A DNA stretch of 64,000 nucleotides, taken from Pratylenchus scribneri (lineage: Eukaryota > Nematoda > Chromadorea > Rhabditida > Pratylenchidae). Every line of letters begins with the position of its first letter. Position 1 is the first letter of the stretch. The notes under the pieces are model-generated. The model did not search any database. It worked only from the letters and a program-made list of their open reading frames with translations, and was not told the DNA's origin. Shown here piece after piece: positions 1-12,217 of the stretch. The translations under genes and the position numbers were made by a program. The stretch covers positions 806,001 through 870,000 of the forward strand of contig JAQSEB010000111.1 in the NCBI GenBank assembly GCA_030063045.1, in the 5' to 3' direction.

Positions 1-1218
1 TACAATAATGAGACAAAAATAAATAAAATTTATGGGAAAGAGTAAAAATTAAACTTTACACTAATTAAAAGAGATAAAAAATAAATATAATTTTAAAGGA
101 ACTGTGAAAAAATATTTTATAATCTATTTGTGCACCGACAAAATCCAAGCAAACAATTCATTCTTTATTTTAAGGGACGGACAACCACCAACGGAGTTGG
201 CTTTTCATTTATCGATTCGAATTCAAAGGAATCACGGAGGAGGCCAATTGTTGGTTGACCTTTGGCCATCTGGCTTCTTCCCAATTTTCATTTAGGCCAT
301 CAAAATATTGACTCATCGCGAATATTTTTGTACATTTTTTTTGGATTAATTAAAAAGTAAAAAACCGTAAAATAAAACAATGAACAAAATACATTTACGC
401 GCAGCCATTATTTTTGGTAATTAATTTGGAGGAGCTTAATTATGTCGCATGATGTTTGGTGTTGGGTTCAGAGCAGAAATTGCTCAACCAAAAACCCGTT
501 TGAATCGCCCAAAAACGGATTCTGGTGTGAATAATAGCTTTGGGCAAACCCAATAGACTTTGGTGAAGAAAAAGGCGAATAGTAGGTCAAATGATTGATT
601 GGAGGGAGAAAAATAGCAAAAAAGAAGTTTTGGGTTGGGTGAATGCGAAGGCCGCGCGGAAATGAAGACGAAAGGGGGGGGGGGGGAGGCAGACCTTGGC
701 GAAGAAATGGACCAAAAATGGTTTTATGGAGACGATGGGATGGGATTATTGGTGAATGGTAAAAATAAATGAAAATGAATGGAAAAATAATATTGGCCTG
801 CCTTGGAGGGAAGCAATTTTTTGCATAAATTCGGTGGATAGGCAAAAGGCAACGCAATCATTTTTAGCAAAAATGGGATAAAGAAAAATTGAATATTTGG
901 TGGAATTGAGAAATCCATCAATGTCATTCTTGATTAGCTCAATTTCTAGACCTAAAAATGGCTCTCAAAAAATATATAGTTTCTCTCAAATTTTATTTTA
1001 TCGTCGTCTTCAAATAAAGCCAATTTGGCCACAAATGTTCTGATCTTTTTATATTTCGGAATGTTTTCTATACAAATGCGCCCTCAAATGAATATAAGAA
1101 AGAATTTGCTGCTGGATAGATGTAACTTTCCACAATTTTTGATTTTAGGAAACCCACTATAATATAATAATATTATCTGATTTTATTTATTTATTCATAA
1201 AAAATGAAAATAAATGCA
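1..1218. other. intergenic, no supported gene
   Basis: AT-rich DNA with a few short open frames on both strands that lack splice context, signal peptides or recognisable motifs. A run of 13 G lies at 674-686. The longest frame (minus strand, about 470-860) is proline/phenylalanine-rich and crosses the G run; I treat it as chance. Confidence 0.5.
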
Positions 1219-2206
1219 CTATTTTAATGGAATAGTATTTGTTGAATAATTGGACCAGAAAATATCATCCAAATAATGATCCTTCAGAACCGAAAAATAT
1301 TGCTCTTTATTTTTGATCAATGCCATTGTAATATTCAAACTCGACCAAAATCCAACTCCCGGCATCCAAATGTTCTAAAATTGGTATAAATATTTTTGAA
1401 ATTTTTCATTGTAATTGACTAACATTATAGAAATTGAGGCAAACAAAGCCCAAATAAATTACTTTTAATTGTGTCGTTACATTCAGACAAGTTTGTTGAG
1501 GCGGAGAAATATGCGTTCCATTGTATACTGAAATTAATATTTAATTCAATATTAAATTAGTTAAATAAAAACAAACATTTCAAAAAGACAACTTTGGTCT
1601 TCTCTTCAAAAAGATTTAATCCTTCAAGTCTAATATATATTTCGGTCTCAATAGGTGTGAAAATTTGGACATTTATATTTGCTGAAATAATTATGAAAAT
1701 TATTAATGAAAAGTAATTAAAATTTAAGTACTATTAATTCTATTATTCGTATTTTTGAGTATAAAATAATTATAGATTACCTTCAAGTCTGACACTGAAA
1801 TCTGGTCTAAATTATTTTATATAAATGTTTTAATTAAATATATTTTAAGGACATATCAGTGACTTGAATGTCGCCTCCAGCATTGCAATCAAGAACATCG
1901 CCGGCACCATCTTGGGTCAAATTGCAGCCAAAATAATGCATAATTGGCAGACTTTCACTGAAAAGAGGAATTCATAAAAGAATATTAAAGGACAAAATTA
2001 AATAATTTCGTTTTTTGATAGGCGGAAAAATTATAAATAAATGGAAAAGAAATATATTGCGTTTTTTTAAATAATTATTTGATTATTATTGAATTTTGAA
2101 AATTAATTTCAGACCTTCCAAATGAATTTGTGCATCCATTTTCACACAAAAAAATTAATAATGGATAAATAAAAAAAATAGAGAAGATAAATTGAGAAAC
2201 AATCAT
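1219..2206 (-). CDS. small secreted protein, possibly galectin-like fold
   Basis: Six exons spliced by hand, in transcription order: 2206-2115, 1957-1853, 1806-1781, 1681-1577, 1527-1463 and 1374-1219. All junction phases agree and give 182 residues ending in TAG. The first exon encodes a clear signal peptide (MIVSQFIFSIFF..., about 20 hydrophobic residues). The mature part has few Cys (CNLTQDG, LDCNAG, QTCLNV) and several N-glycosylation sequons. The last exon (GVGFWSSLNITMALIKN, then YFSVLKDHYLDDIFW) has the alternating pattern of a beta-sandwich lectin edge, reminiscent of galectins, but diagnostic sugar-binding residues are not evident. The donor of exon 2 (GTCCTT) is weak but the only one in phase. 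Function unknown; secretion is well supported. Confidence 0.7.
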
Positions 2207-2572
2207 TTAATAACCTGATAAAAATTTTTAAAATATATTTCAATTTTTGTTGGAATTATTGACTATTAAAATAAAGATATTTATAAATAAAATGGAATAA
2301 TTTAAATACGCATTTTTAAATCCATTTTTAAATGTGTCTAATCTTAAAATAATATTAATATTTTATGAATTTTATTCCCATTTTTTATGAAATTTTATTG
2401 ATAGAAATTTTTTTAAATTGACGATGATTTTAAAATTTAAAAATAAAAATATGCTCTCTCATTTTGAATTTTATCCATTTAACAAATTTGAATAAATAAT
2501 GAAAAATTTAATTTGAACCGAAAATAAAAAAAAAACAAAAATTTAAAAAAGGATCTTTGAAATCAAGTCACT

Positions 2573-4838
2573 TTAATTCTTTATCAAATCATTATCATAT
2601 ATTCCGTTAATGAAGTTTTTCAAATGTTCATTCGTCTCCTCCGGCACATCCTCTTGCACCCAATGTGAACTTTGCATTTCAAATAAAATATGTTTGGCGC
2701 ATTCTGTTGCAGCTGCTTCGGCAAATTTTAAATCAAATACCTCATCATATTTGCCCCAAAGGATCATTGTTTTTGCCTTAATAAATAATGAATATAATTT
2801 ATTTTTCTATCTTTTTAATATTAATTCACCGTAATTTGTTTGAATTTTGGTTCTTCTTTGATTGTTTTTCCATTTTCGGATTTATGAAGCCATTTTCCGA
2901 TGCTGAAAAAATTGTAAAATGTTTGTTTGATTTTTTCTGCAGCTGTAGCGCCTGGTGCATGGAAAAAATTTAAAGCTCCTTTTATTGATTCATTTTCTGT
3001 AAATATTTTATAAAATTCGAATAAATATTGTAATTTTTTTATTTTAATTCCTTTAAAATTATATAAAATTTAAAACATTTATTATTAGATCAAATAATTC
3101 AAATAAATTAATTCTTAGTCTAATCGCAAAGATTAAATATCTAATTCTTATTTCTTTTCTTTCTACTAGAAAATCTGATAATTATGTCCAAAATCTACAA
3201 AATTTTGCAATTTGCACATTCATTTTTTTTCCTTATTTAAAAAGGCAATAAAAATAATAAATGTGATTTTTATTTTACCATTATTCCGGAATGCTCTTTT
3301 GTAAATTTCCAAATCAGCTTCATCAAATGTATTTTCTGCTTGATTATTAAACAATTTTGTTGTTGCATCATTAAAAAATAAATCATCCAAAAATGCAAAA
3401 TTGTTTTCGGCCATTTTCTCAGAATGCATCAAAAGTGATGTCATTGTTTTAAGATATCTGTAATAAATATTTATTATTACCCTTCCATTATCTAAAATAT
3501 TTAGTACTAACGGTGTAGAGACTAGAAATTTGCCAAAATGCTTTGGGTCCGTTTTTAACATGTATGGAATTGATTTTGGATTTGGGGCATTGATCATCAC
3601 AAATCGGTGAATTAAATCGCCGTATTTATAATTGAAAACACTGCCAATGACCGCCCCAATGTCATGCGTGATCAAATTTATATTTTTATCCGGATGATCT
3701 TAAATTTGCTTCAAATTAACATTTTTTATTCCTAAACTGACCTTTTCTCAATTTTTCGACCATTTTGTGAATATCCTCAACTTGCACATCTACACTATAT
3801 TTGGTGGCATCTTTCGGTTTTGATGATTTACCAAAACCTCGCAAATCGACTGCATTAACCCTGAATTTTTATTAATAAATGAATTAAACATTTTTTTAAT
3901 CACAAATAGTCCTCTTTCAATTCCTGGAGTTGATGTCGCCAAGCATAGCAATTTTGTGGGAATCCGTGCACAAAAAGAAGCACATCGTTCGATTTTTTAT
4001 TGCCACCATAAACATAATGTAATTCCACCTATAAAAATCAGAATTGAGTAAAATTAATAATTTTTCACATTGTCCCCAACGTCCAAAGTTCCATCAATCA
4101 ATCCATCTTTGAATGTTGCCAATTTTTCATCCGCTTCTTTAATTATCTCCGATTCCGACTTCGATGTTTTTCCTATAAAATTGTCATTTTTAATAAAGAA
4201 AAAAAAACTATTTTTACGATGAAATGGCTTTGAATTTTTCACTAGTGGTTGATGATGATCATTATGTTGAGCGCTCACTTGAATTGAGCCAAAGGAATGT
4301 TGGCGGCCAAATCCCACCGAAGATGACAATTTTTGTCGACCATTAAAAGTTGGATTTTGATGGCTTCCCAACGGTGCAATACCACTCCGACTGCTGCTGG
4401 CAGCTAAAGTTAATTAAAATAAGAATGTATACATTTGCAAAGCGAGAATTATTTTTTATATAAATTATTTAATGTGCATTTATATCACTGGATTGCCTTT
4501 AAGCTAAAAACAAGGATAGAATTTTGAGGACATGCCTAGAGATATATTTCAGAGATAAAATGAAGCCAAAAATACATGATTTGAGAAGAAGAATCCAATA
4601 ATAAAATGAGTGAAAGGATTAATGTAATTTGGATGAATAAGATTAAAATATTTTTTCCTCTTTAAATTAATTAAATATTAGCTTAAGATTTAATAAATCG
4701 AAATTTTTTATTTAATATAAAATTTCTACCAAAGCCGTTCAAGTTCTTAGGCCCGCTGATTATGCCACTTTCAAACATGGCATTGCAAATTGTGTATTGT
4801 TGAACGAACAAAACAACAAATAAAATTAATTTTAGCAT
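2573..4838 (-). CDS. secreted/lumenal epoxide hydrolase (alpha/beta hydrolase)
   Basis: Eight exons: 4838-4730, 4403-4218, 4172-4069, 4028-3904, 3860-3742, 3698-3279, 2996-2830 and 2776-2573. Phases agree throughout, giving 477 residues. The alpha/beta-hydrolase core shows the oxyanion-hole HGFP (in LLFVHGFPQN), the GFGKSSKP loop, the nucleophile elbow THDIGA with catalytic Asp, the late acid in LWGKYDE and the catalytic His in SSHWVQEDVPEE. This is the epoxide hydrolase pattern, so hydrolysis of lipid or xenobiotic epoxides to diols is the likely reaction. Odd: unlike the usual membrane-anchored or cytosolic forms, exon 1 is a signal peptide (MLKLILFVVLFVQQ...ICNA), followed by about 85 residues of Ser/Gln/His-rich low-complexity linker. 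The stretch around 3475-3525 reads through in frame but could hide a short intron. Confidence 0.9.
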
Positions 4839-6222
4839 AATTTCACCAGAAATTAACTAATAAAATGAATATATTTAAAAATAAATGGAAAATGGAATGA
4901 AAATTGAGCCAATTCTAAAAGGGCGGCCATTTTATTCCCTACCTGACTGACTGCGCGAATTGGCACCACATTTTATTTCATGTGATCGGCCATTTTTACC
5001 TTTTTATTTTGTCGTTTTGATTGGACCCTTCGCCGCACCCCTCTCTCCCTCCTCCCACTCAGGTGCCCATCAAATATTTGCCCAATGGCCAATTTTCCAA
5101 GCATTCAATTTGCAGCGCATTGGCCAATTTACCCTTTTCAAATAAATCCAGCAAAGAAATCGATGAAATCGGAATGGCGCAATCATAGACTCTCGACCCT
5201 AAAAATGGTGTCCTATCACCCATTCTAACTAATTCTCATCGAGAGTCAAAAGAGATGTTAATGGTCTCGAAAAATTGGATAAGAGAAGAGAAGAAAAGAA
5301 AGAGATGATCTGATAATTGAAATTGAAACATTAATTAAAACATATAAACCTTTGAAACTTTTGTTTATTTCGCATATTTTTGTAATATAAATACATATTT
5401 ATAATTCATAATTCGTAATCAGCCATTTTGAATGCATTCCAATTTATTTGACATGGATGGACGAAATAGAACAAAAGCAGCCAAGGATTGTGGAATTTGT
5501 ACATTTTGGCAAATTAAACTTCCTTTTGAATTTCATTGCAAACTGCTAATTTTTTGATTTTTTTTAATGGCATCATCCATTCATTCCATTCATTTTTCTA
5601 TAATAATGGCCTTCATTTGATATTAATTTACTCAAAATTCATTTTTACTATAATAATTGTCCTCATTTCAAAAATTGAAATGAATTTTCCAAAAATTTTC
5701 TAAATTAATGGTCACATATAAATAATTTGAATGAATCCTGTGGCATTTCATAATTATTTATTTATTATTATTTACGTCAAGTTAACCATTCACGGAAGAA
5801 ACTTGGAATTTCGAAGAATTTGTGAGCTAATATATATTATTAAATTCATTTTATGAATGAATGTAAACTTTAAATTTGCCATCATAATTAAATTTTAAAT
5901 CCTAACATCAAATTCGTTTTGTACTTGTATAAATTTAAATTTAATAAAATGGGCGAAACTTCCTATTAAGCAATTGCCATAATATTTTGTGCGATTTTGC
6001 GGGAAAACAAATTATTAAATAAATTTAATTAGTTCACAGTCCAACGATGTTTTAACATATATTAATACATTTTGAAAATTTACTAAAAGTTTCATTCGCA
6101 CTACATTTCTAACAAATTTTTAACATAAAAAAACAAGTTACATATTAGATGAAAAAATGTAAATAATTTTTTTATAAATTCTATAAATTTCTAGAAAAAT
6201 TATTCGAAATTTTCAATGGATG
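4839..6222. other. intergenic, nothing recognised
   Basis: Very AT-rich spacer between two divergently transcribed genes, so it should hold both promoters. A somewhat GC-richer patch lies at 4960-5120. No coding exon, RNA gene or repeat was recognised. Confidence 0.4.
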
Positions 6223-7880
6223 ATGAAAATTTGCAAGTGTAAGAATACTATAACATCAATTTCATTGGTAATTTGCATCATTGGTATGGCCATGAATGGC
6301 GCAATCATCCTTTTGACAATTCAAAATAGGTAAAAATTATTAAAGGAAAAATATTTCCATTAATTAAAGTAAATTCATCGGAAAATCTTCTTAAAACCAT
6401 ATTATTCACAAAAAATAGTTCATTTAATTTATATTTGAATTAAATATGGGCTTTATAAAGTATTTACTAGTACCATATAACTTCTTTTAAAACCACTTGG
6501 GGAATTATTTTTCAACCCTTAAAATTAGGAAAATTTTGTGTCTTATTTCTTAATTTGTAGATATTTTTGAACAAATTATAGCGGATTTTGTAGGGTTTTT
6601 TTAGGGAACTAAGAAAATGCAATAAAAATTTTTAAAGTTCACTCTACCAAGAATATTATGGGTTGGGTTCTCAAAGTCGAGATTGGAGAATTAATAGAGG
6701 GAGGGGGTTTTTAATAGAGATTATAAGTCATATTTTGGAAAAATTATTTTAAATGATCAGCGTTCTTAAAAATATTTTTTTAATTATCAAACAATAAATT
6801 TTCATAATCAGAACATTACGAAAATGCCATAATTATTTGTTGGCAATTTGTTGTTTCGGCGATATCATGACCCAATCTTGTACAATTCTGCCAGTCATTC
6901 TTTTCACAATTGGACAGAAAATTTTTGTCCTAAATTGTTTTTGGCTTCAAATTCACGGAGTAATTGGCAATATTATTTCCTATATTTGTATGCTTTTCAT
7001 CAGCACTGACCGATTGTTGGCTGTTCTTGTCCCAATTTTGTAATTTTTATTTATTTTATTAATTTAATTAATTATTTCAGCTATTTTAATTGGTTGCGTC
7101 CAAATCCAATAAAATGGACTTTTTGCTTGATTGTGGCCATTCCCATTCCAATTTCTTTTTATTTTGCCGATCGCTTTTTACTGGGAACATTACAAAATCA
7201 AAATATGTATTTTTTTATTAATTATTTTTAAATTTATATATAATTTTTATTTAAGAATGGTCTATTGCCACACCGGCGAATCCTATGGATTTGATGCGGT
7301 AGCAATAAAAGAGAATATGTTCTTTTTAATCGCTGTGGTTGGCCTTTCCATTTTCGCTTATATTATTTTATGGATTCTAATTAAATGTCTGTTTTTTAAT
7401 TTAATTTATAATTTCGCATTTTTCAATGCGCACCAATACAAATGGCAAAGTCAAAAACCAATTAAATTCGAATAATTTTCAATTGAATGAAAATGAATCG
7501 ACTCGTCAAATATTCAAGTCATTAATTGTGATTATGGCCATTTTGCTATTTGGCTGGCTTTTCTTCGGCATAGCCATGATATTGAGACCATTTTTGGAAC
7601 CAACATTAGGCATTTCTATTGGAAACATGTATACCCCAATTATTTCCATTATTACCGGAATAAATCCGGTGGTATTGTATTTTTGCAGGTAAAATTAAAT
7701 CAATTAAATTTAAAATAATATTGTAATTTTTTTAATTTAAGTACGGAATATAGAAAGGCAATCAACAAAGATTTTCCAATGGTAAAATTGTTGATTGAGA
7801 AAATTTTCGACAAATCGAATTCAAATGTTGTGCATGTTCAAATTCAATCGGGGCCAAATTTGACATTAAAAATGAATTGA
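6223..7880 (+). CDS. serpentine receptor, srsx-like 7TM GPCR
   Basis: Six exons: 6223-6329, 6812-7039, 7081-7206, 7256-7386, 7451-7688 and 7742-7880. All phases agree and give 322 residues. TM1 contains the conserved Asn (GMAMNGAII); TM3 ends in STDRLLAVL, the nematode counterpart of the DRY motif; TM7 and the C-terminal start read GINPVVLYFCSTEYRKAI. This combination is typical of the Srsx family of nematode chemoreceptor-like proteins. The tail is short. The acceptor of exon 5 (CAAAG) is atypical but the only one keeping phase. Likely a neuronal or sensory plasma-membrane receptor; the ligand is unknown. An upstream ATG at 6219 would end at a possible donor after seven codons, so the start is not certain. 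Confidence 0.85.
6460..6715. repeat. dispersed repeat copy 1 (intron of srsx gene)
   Basis: Shares long near-identical blocks with 11105-11330, for example ATTTGTAGATATTTTTGAAC, AAATTATAGCGGATTTTGTA and TAAAGTTCAC. Both copies sit in introns. Left and right ends contain related sequence in opposite orientation, suggesting a short foldback element. Confidence 0.6.
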
Positions 7881-8114
7881 TGAAATTAATTTTTACAATA
7901 ATTATTCTCAATCAATATTCAATCAACAAAACAAATTTTTTAAATTTTCTTTTAAATTGAATTTTAATTAATTACTCTGTAATTTTTGCTATTTAATTTT
8001 TTCAGGAGAAATTTAATAAAATTATATATAATTGTAATAAAAATAATATAATAAAAAATAAATAAATAATGTAAAATGAATGCACCGGGATTATCCAACC
8101 AAAAAAATAAATTT

Positions 8115-11100
8115 TTAAAATAGTCCATTTCCATTCCCTCCAATCCCAATTGGCAATTCATTTGGGCCACCTTCGCAACAAATATTCCCCGGACGACTGC
8201 CAAATAATTCATTAAAATTTTTTGAAAAGATTTCAATTTACCATGAAAAGCCAGGCGCACATCGTCCCAAATAGCAACTGCCATAGGGAAGGGTACCACC
8301 CGGACATTGAGGGCAACAGAATCCATTTCGATTACAAACATAGCCTTGGTGGCAACCCTGATGGAATAAAAATTGTAATTTGCAGAAAATATTTTTAAGT
8401 CGAAAAATAATATTTTTATATAATATGGATAAATTAGACTTCTTTAAAATTGCTACCCTAATTAGACCTAATATTAAACTTATTCCGGATCCTAAACTTA
8501 ATCCTAAACCTAATTCTAGTTATGGAGTTTCTGCAAATTAAATAGTTTTTTTTTCGCTAAATTAAATATTTTTCCATTATACAAATTAATTAAATTAAAT
8601 ATTTATGAATTCATTTCAAATACCCCGCTTCTGCAATTGGCAATGTCCAATTGGGGTTGCCCATATTTGCATTCGCAACAAACATTTGCCGAAACACATT
8701 CCCCCCTCGTGCAATATCCATTTGATGTGCATTGCCCAATTGACTGAAGTCCACCGCAAGCATCTTCAAAAAGGGAGATTAACGTACCGTAATTCCTCTA
8801 TTATTGCCTTCCGATTTGAAAAATATAAGAGCATTCTCCCTCTAATAATAGTCTAATTTTGGGATTTTTAAGATGAAAAAGTAAAAAATATAAATTTTTG
8901 TCCCTTTTGAGAGTCTCGGAAAAATAACATCCCCTTTCTAATAGAAGCCCCCCTCTTCTAATAAAAGCACAATCTGGAGGGTTTTGAAAAATTATAGCCT
9001 CTGGGTCACTAAAAGATGTAATACCGTATTTATAGTAATAAAATTAAATAATTAATTATTATTATTATTACATTGATCTTGATCTCCTCTATTCTGGCAG
9101 CAAACATTGTTTGTACAACTCTCTTGCGCCCTACAATCTTTGCCATTAAAACATTGCCGATCACTTTGTGAGCCATCATAGCAAAAACCTGAAATTAAAA
9201 TTAATTCAAAAAATTTGACAATTTATTCCAAAACCTTGAACATTTCTAATTGGAATTAGGCCATTTTGCGGGTTTTGATTTGTGCCAATCCAATTTCCTC
9301 CTTGGTCCCATGCCCCCGCCCCAGTTCCAAATTGTGAATTTGCCCCACAACACCAATTTTGAATGCATTTGACCATTAATTGTGCCTGAGTTCGGGAATC
9401 AAAATTTGGAGGACAATCCGAGTCCAAAGTGCATGATTGGCCCATAAAACGAGGGAATTGCCCATTTGCAGGGCAAAATCCATTTGGCCCATTTGGTCGA
9501 ATGCCAGGAGAAGGTGCTTTTGGGGGAAATAATAATAATTAATACAGTATTTTTTCTATTAGAAGCCCACTCTCTGTTATAAGCCCAAGGGATTTTATAA
9601 AATATCGTATTTATTATTTAATTGTTACCATTCCAATTATTCCAATTGCCCCCAACACCATATTGGGCACAGCAATAGCCGGAAATGCATGTGAAATCAG
9701 TGGAAGGATAGCCACAATTTGATGGGCTTTGGCAATGTCGACGAATATATTGTTGGCGATAAGCCGAACAAATGGCCATTCCACGGTCAAAATCATTCAA
9801 ACCTTATAATATTGAATAATTTAAATGTATTTCATTAATTTATTACCCGGATTATTTGCATTCAATGGAGTTGTGCAGCATCGACCATCAATGCAAATTG
9901 CTGTCCACGCCATTTGATACAAATTCCCACATTCATTTGCTAATAGGCCAGTACAATATTGATTCTAAATAAGTATAGATTAATTTGGAATATTTAAATA
10001 TATTATTATGAATGAGTGACAATTTTCTTTTTGACAATTTTAAATTTTTTTATTGATAAATCACATTTTTTTTTCGACAAGCCAATAGCAGTTTAGTATG
10101 CGATTTTTAACATATAAAGCAATTTAGCATTTTTGTAAAGCTAATTCAGATGCGTTGATCCATATATGATTCGTCTGATTTGGTACAAAACTGAATGAGT
10201 TAAACCATTTAAACCATAATTAAATTTTGGTTTAAACTTATTTTGTCTAAAAGACCAAATTATAGAAATGAATCAACACTCCTCAATGAGCTTATAAATA
10301 TGCTAAATAATTTGATTGGCAAAAATCGCTTCTTAAACCATTAAGGGTTTGTCGATAAAAAGAATTTAAAATCATCAACAAAAAATGTTTTCCTCGTCAG
10401 AATACCGTAAAATGTCCTCCATTTGAGCAGAGAATATTGCTAGGAAAAATTCCATTTTGTTGATTATTCCAATTCGGATTCGGATTTATATTCGGATTTG
10501 GATCATCGAATTGTCCGGCACCATCCCTTCGACTGCAACATTGATTGTCAATACAAACTGCGTCTTAAAAACATTATTTTACTTAATTTATTATTCGGAA
10601 ATTGACCATTAATTCCTCCTCCCATTTGTTGGCATTGTTCGGTGCGTTGGCATTGGATGCCATTGGCAATTCCACCATTTAGGCAATAATCGCCATTCCG
10701 TAATGGTTTTTGATATCGCCTTGATGTACAACAATAACCCTTTTAAATAATAAATTAAAATAAATAATTAATTTAATTATTAAAACCTGCCCACTGCATT
10801 CGAGTATTGGAAATGGAGTTCGCGAAATTCCACTCTGATTAAATAAATTAATTTAAATTTAATTTATTGAATAAATAATTATTTTTTATACCGAACGAAT
10901 GCAATCTTCATTTGTTTGGCATTGCAATTCAACATTGAATGTTCCGCTGGGGCAAAATTGGTCTTGTTGCAAAAAAACATTGACTTGTTCTTTGGGAGTG
11001 GTTGTTTGGGAACAACACCATCCTCGGATGCAAATTTGCCTTTGGGCTTAAAATAAAGTGGAACAGATAAAATAATAATATTATTTAATTAAATTTTAAT

Positions 11101-11556
11101 TTAAATATCGTATCTGCTCTTTAAACTCCCCTTAGAGAATTATTTTTCAACTTTCTTAAAAATTGGGGTCTCGTCTAGTCCTTCAATTTGTAGATATTTT
11201 TGAACAAATTATAGCGGATTTTGTAGAGCTTTAAGGAGCTAAGAAAATGAAATTAAAATTTTTTTAAAGTTCACCCAACAAGGGCTATGGGTTCTCAAAA
11301 TCGGGGGTGGGAATTAAAGAGATTTTACAGTAAAAATAATTTAAATTTCACTTGGATCCATTCGATCGAATTGCCTCCCAAAATTGCAATTAAAATCGGC
11401 CAAACAATATGCCTGCATAAATCGTCCCGAATTTGCGCAAATTTGTTGCCTTTGAATCAATTGGCCGGAAATGGTGGAGAAAGTGCATAGAAAATAATAA
11501 ATTATGGAGGCAAAAAATGTACAGAAATTTTGTATATTTGTCAGTGAATATTGCAT
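8115..11556 (-). CDS. secreted multi-module Cys-rich protein (lustrin-type)
   Basis: About 12 exons, roughly 11556-11350, 11045-10890, 10838-10789, 10738-10607, 10562-10407, 9965-9847, 9811-9629, 9516-9235, 9188-9071, 8763-8627, 8357-8240 and 8198-8115, ending in TAA. The start (MQYSLTNIQNFC...) gives a signal peptide. Nearly every exon carries a repeated pattern C-x(n)-C-x(4-5)-C followed by a CC pair: ICIRGWCCS, GYCCTSRR, VCIDNQCCS, ICIDGRCCT, ISGYCCAQ, CIQNWCCG, VCCQN, VCCECK, GFCCPQC and NICCEG. This resembles the lustrin cysteine-rich repeat and EB-like modules common in nematode extracellular proteins. An acidic/Asn-Gly-rich spacer (about 9500-9235) separates modules. Probable extracellular-matrix or cuticle/pharyngeal surface protein. 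Exon edges are approximate and the domain name is by pattern only. Confidence 0.8.
8785..9040. repeat. MITE-like element with TTCTAATAGAAGCCC motif
   Basis: Lies in the intron between two Cys-module exons. Its ends read ACCGTAATTCCTCTATTATT and ...AATACCGTATTT in opposite orientation, and it carries TTTCTAATAGAAGCCCCCCT internally. The same signature occurs at 9541-9606, 26368-26468, 45060-45722 and 58363-59173, defining one family. Confidence 0.55.
9541..9606. repeat. short copy of the GAAGCCC MITE family
   Basis: A 65-bp intronic piece beginning ACAGTATTTTTTCTATTAGA, with GAAGCCCACTCTCTGTTATA and ending AATATCGTATTT. It matches the terminal-repeat logic of the larger copies at 45060-45722. 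Confidence 0.45.
10060..10400. repeat. foldback MITE, GACGC-core family, intronic
   Basis: Intron of the Cys-rich gene. The left arm has GATGCGTTGATCCATATATG and TTCGTCTGATTTGG; the centre has TTAAACCATTTAAACCA; the right arm has AATGAATCAACACTCCTCAA and ATGAGCTTATAAATATGC. Same family as 17985, 23430, 30770, 35000 and 56453. Edges are approximate. Confidence 0.5.
11105..11330. repeat. dispersed repeat copy 2 (intron of Cys-rich gene)
   Basis: Partner of 6460-6715; see there. It lies in the first intron of the Cys-rich gene. Confidence 0.6.
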
Positions 11557-12217
11557 AAAATGGAAATAAATCTGTTAATTTGAAATAAAAATATATGAAT
11601 ATTTTTTGGAATTTCAAAAAAAAAACATTATTAAATGTGCCTTTGGGGCCAAGGCCAATATTAGAAAGGGAGTCGATGTTTCCCTCATTATAGGCCGCTC
11701 ATTTTGGCCAAGCCCAATTTGGCCAATTTTCGGCAATAATAAAAAGAGGAAATATAATATTATTTGTTTGGATGAACAAAAATGTGGCTTCTCCAAATCC
11801 CAGTTATCCAAAAAGCAAAAGCCAGTGAGGGAGGCCGGCGACCAGCAATTAATCGATTCACCAAAAATAGAAAACGTCATTTAATGCTATTGGTATATTC
11901 AATATTTTATTTTTTATAACAATAAATAAATAAATTATATCAAATATTAGTTAGAATTACAATTAAAAATTTTAATAGGAATGAAAAAAAGATTATGAGA
12001 TAGTTATTGAAAAATGCAATCTAATTTCAATAAATTATAAATAACTAATTGATTCATTATTTAAAAATGCAACAATTATAATATTTGATTATTTTCCATT
12101 AAATAAATTATTATATATTTTTTTGCATCATTCACTATTTCCACTTCCATAATTCATCCTTTGCTAGTAGATATGCCCAATTTGTAACATTTATTATTTT
12201 ATTATTAATTATTTAAA

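Noticed and set aside
468..857. 129-codon minus-strand open frame
   Set aside because: It runs through a 13-G homopolymer, is Pro/Phe-rich, lacks motifs and splice context; treated as chance.
11606..11884. Overlapping open frames of about 90 codons on both strands between the Cys-rich gene and the second receptor
   Set aside because: No signal peptide, motif or splice sites; the two strands are equally open, which argues for chance.
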